Below are positions 62,229 to 64,000 of a stretch of 64,000 nt of DNA, piece after piece. Under the pieces are notes generated by a model. The model worked only from the letters and a program-made list of their open reading frames with translations. It did no database searches and was not told where the DNA came from. The translations under genes were made by a program, and so were the position numbers. The first letter of the stretch is position 1. Every line of letters starts with the position of its first letter. Source of the stretch: Butyrivibrio sp. MC2021 (GTDB lineage: Bacteria; Bacillota; Clostridia; Lachnospirales; Lachnospiraceae); assembly GCF_000621605.1 (NCBI RefSeq), contig NZ_JHXX01000001.1:992001-1056000 (forward strand). The letters are read 5' to 3'.

Positions 62229-63719
62229 ATGGGTGGATTTTTAACAATGGTTGAAAACATTAACAATGCAGTCAATGGCTTCGTCTGGGGACTTCCGATG
62301 CTGATTCTTCTGGTTGGCACAGGAATTCTTATGACACTTCTTACGAAATTCTTTCAGATATCCCACATTAAACATTGGATGAAAAATACCATCGGCGGAA
62401 TTTTCACTAACTCACATATCACCGCTCACACAGGAAAAGAGGATATGCAGATCTCCCAGTTCCAGAGTCTGTGCACTGCTCTTGCAGCAACCATCGGAAC
62501 CGGTAATATCGCAGGTGTTGCGGCAGCTATCGCAGCCGGCGGCCCAGGCGCCATCTTCTGGATGTGGGTTGTTGCTTTCTTCGGAATGATGACCAACTTC
62601 TCCGAGAATGTTCTCGGTATCTATTATAGAAGACGTAATGAGAGAGACGAATGGTGCGGAGGCGCCATGTACTACCTCAGGGACGGCCTTGGCAGCAAAA
62701 AGGGCTGCAGGCAGATTGGAGCTGCTTTAGCTGTTCTTTTCAGTGTTTTCTGTATCCTGGCTTCCTTCGGAATCGGAAATATGAGCCAGATCAATTCCAT
62801 AGCAGTAAATATGGGGTCTGCTTTCGGAATTCCTTCATTTGTAACCGGTGTTTTCCTTATGGCTCTTGCAGGCCTTGTTATCGTAGGTGGTCTTAAGAGA
62901 ATCGCTTCCGTAACAGAAAAGCTTGTTCCTTTCATGGCAGTTATCTACCTTATCGGTGCGATCATTGTTCTTGTTGTTAACGCCAATCAGATTGGCGCAG
63001 TATTCGGAGCCATCATCAAGGGTGCCTTCGGTATGAGAGCCGTTGGCGGCGGCATCGTTGGAAGCGGTGTTGCAATGGCTGTTCAGTGGGGAATGAAGCG
63101 AGGCGTCTTCTCCAACGAGGCAGGTCTTGGTTCTTCAGTTATGGTTCACTCCAGCTCCAACGTTCGTGAGCCCGTTGTTCAGGGTATGTGGGGCATCTTC
63201 GAAGTATTTGCCGACACCATCATTGTTTGTACCCTCACTGCTTTCGCAGTTTTATCCTCAGGTCTTGTAGACCTCAATACCGGCGCAGTTCTTTCAGATA
63301 AGGTTTCAACCGCCCTGGTTGCAGAGGCCTTCTCCACAGTATTCGGCGGCGCAGGTTCTGCATTTATCGCAATTGCTATTCTGTTCTTTGCTTTCTCAAC
63401 AGTTCTTGGCTGGAGCCAGTACGGAAGCAAGGGCTTTGAGTATCTCTTCGGAAGAAAAGCTGTTAAGGGCTATCAGATCATATTCGTTGTGTTCATTGTG
63501 ATCGGTGCTACCATGGACCTCTCACTGGCCTGGGATCTTTCAGATACCTTCAACGGAATGATGGCTATCCCGAACCTTATTGGTGTTATCACCCTCAGCG
63601 GCACAGTTATGAAGATCACCAAGAACTATGTAGACCGCAAGATCCATGGCAAGGATGTAAAGCCTATGCTCTCTGCTCTTGATGATATCCAGGAACTTCA
63701 CGAAAAAGAGATCTGCTGA
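62229..63719 (+). CDS. Alanine/glycine:cation (AGCS) symporter
   Basis: A 496-residue multispanning symporter with the standard AGCS motifs: ALAATIGTGNIAGVAAAI, AAGGPGAIFWMWVVAFFG and KRGVFSNEAGLGSSVMVHS. It imports alanine or glycine with Na+ or H+. GAGGAG precedes the ATG. It stands alone with a strong terminator. It keeps the full GTGNI motif, in contrast to the paralogue at 21.6-23.2 kb, so the two probably differ in substrate. Confidence 0.95.
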   Translation: MGGFLTMVENINNAVNGFVWGLPMLILLVGTGILMTLLTKFFQISHIKHWMKNTIGGIFTNSHITAHTGKEDMQISQFQSLCTALAATIGTGNIAGVAAAIAAGGPGAIFWMWVVAFFGMMTNFSENVLGIYYRRRNERDEWCGGAMYYLRDGLGSKKGCRQIGAALAVLFSVFCILASFGIGNMSQINSIAVNMGSAFGIPSFVTGVFLMALAGLVIVGGLKRIASVTEKLVPFMAVIYLIGAIIVLVVNANQIGAVFGAIIKGAFGMRAVGGGIVGSGVAMAVQWGMKRGVFSNEAGLGSSVMVHSSSNVREPVVQGMWGIFEVFADTIIVCTLTAFAVLSSGLVDLNTGAVLSDKVSTALVAEAFSTVFGGAGSAFIAIAILFFAFSTVLGWSQYGSKGFEYLFGRKAVKGYQIIFVVFIVIGATMDLSLAWDLSDTFNGMMAIPNLIGVITLSGTVMKITKNYVDRKIHGKDVKPMLSALDDIQELHEKEIC

Positions 63720-63740
63720 AAATAATTAAAAGACTTAGAT

Positions 63741-63779
63741 TAAAGTCAAGCCTTTTACAAAAGGGCTTGACTTTATTTG
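63741..63779 (+). terminator. Terminator of the second AGCS symporter
   Basis: A 12-bp stem TAAAGTCAAGCC/GGCTTGACTTTA (63741-63752 with 63764-63775), followed by TTTGT. Confidence 0.88.
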
Positions 63780-63784
63780 TGTGT

Positions 63785-63806
63785 AATGTTAGCATATGCT
63801 AACATT
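63785..63806. promoter_or_regulatory. Perfect 22-bp palindrome, probable metal-regulator operator upstream of the ZIP gene
   Basis: AATGTTAGCATATGCTAACATT is fully self-complementary without a loop, so it is a protein-binding site rather than a terminator. It lies 75 bases before the ZIP-like gene. The TTAG-N6-CTAA core recalls DtxR/IdeR/MntR-type metal-regulator boxes. Confidence 0.65.
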
Positions 63807-63880
63807 TATAATTAAATGATACTTTTTATCAATACAAAAACATTATAAAATATAGATAACCACTACAAGGAGGAACTATC

Positions 63881-64000
63881 ATGCTTAAAATTTTCGATAT
63901 AAACATCATTTTGGGATTACTTATCCCCTTTTTCGGTACAGCCCTCGGCTCCGCCGGAGTTTTCTTTATGAAGAATCAGATGAGTAAAGGCATCCAGCGC
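63881..64000 (+). CDS. ZIP-family metal transporter (3' end outside window)
   Basis: Only 40 residues are visible. They start MLKIFDINIILGLLIPFFGT, then ALGSAGVFFMKNQMSK, matching the first TM helix of ZIP zinc/iron importers (PFxGTxLGAxxVFF). AGGAGG precedes the ATG. The palindrome upstream would suit metal-dependent control. The rest of the gene lies past the window, so the call rests on one helix plus context. Confidence 0.65.
   Translation, partial: MLKIFDINIILGLLIPFFGTALGSAGVFFMKNQMSKGIQR

Noticed and set aside
1..64000. tRNA, rRNA or known riboswitch
   Set aside because: I saw no tRNA clover-leaf sequence, rRNA segment or recognisable riboswitch core by eye. A covariance-model scan would be needed to exclude short ncRNAs.

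Overview
The window looks like chromosome of a Lachnospiraceae-type Firmicute, possibly close to Butyrivibrio or Pseudobutyrivibrio; the genus is a guess. The grounds are AGGAGG-type ribosome binding sites, a separate cmk-ispH-S1 gene run, Fe-S serine dehydratase in two subunits, low-GC intergenic DNA with many hairpin terminators, many chemotaxis and hybrid-kinase genes, and a TM287/288-type heterodimeric ABC exporter. I saw no rRNA, tRNA or CRISPR array. Most genes are housekeeping or metabolic.

Layout. 1-1.6 kb: sdaAB (cut by the window edge) and sdaAA. 1.7-2.4 kb: cheR. 2.6-8.1 kb: a leftward run tetR, rpiR-type regulator, HI0933-family flavoprotein, cmk, ispH and S1-domain protein. 8.3-13.1 kb: rightward glycerophosphodiesterase, alpha/beta hydrolase and SNF2 helicase. 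13.1-17.1 kb: the least ordinary stretch. It holds an orphan AAA ATPase behind seven phased ACTATA repeats, a 2-hydroxycarboxylate transporter flanked by 28-29 bp direct repeats, condensation-domain-like remnants and a long imperfect palindrome. 17.2-20.6 kb: glycogen phosphorylase and a LacI regulator sharing three near-identical operators. 20.7-25.2 kb: SGNH lipoprotein, AGCS symporter, and an acidic Pro-rich repeat protein ending in an EF-hand-like loop. 25.4-28.9 kb: DUF2804 protein, shikimate-kinase-like protein, diguanylate cyclase and a double-glycine-leader/zinc-ribbon peptide.

29-32.3 kb: gap, pgk and tpiA, all leftward. 32.5-38.0 kb: PHP phosphatase, then a tightly packed operon with a degenerate GGDEF protein, a transglutaminase lipoprotein, a GspF/PilC-like protein and four small single-TM pseudopilin-like proteins, but no ATPase. 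38.2-50.1 kb: cheY, an MFS transporter, two chemoreceptors, an IS1634-like transposase remnant and two overlapping hybrid histidine kinases, one with a DegV-like domain between its receiver and Hpt domains. 50.2-55.9 kb: metallo-beta-lactamase-fold protein and a sugar-type ABC importer. 56-60.3 kb: heterodimeric ABC exporter under a MarR regulator whose promoter carries two repeat elements. 60.5-64 kb: HAD phosphatase, queH, a second AGCS symporter and the start of a ZIP metal transporter behind a perfect 22-bp palindrome.

The best candidates for something little described are the DegV-containing hybrid kinase with its partner kinase, the double-glycine zinc-ribbon peptide, the ATPase-less pseudopilus operon, and the phased repeats in front of the orphan AAA ATPase. 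All functional statements come from reading motifs; no database search was run.
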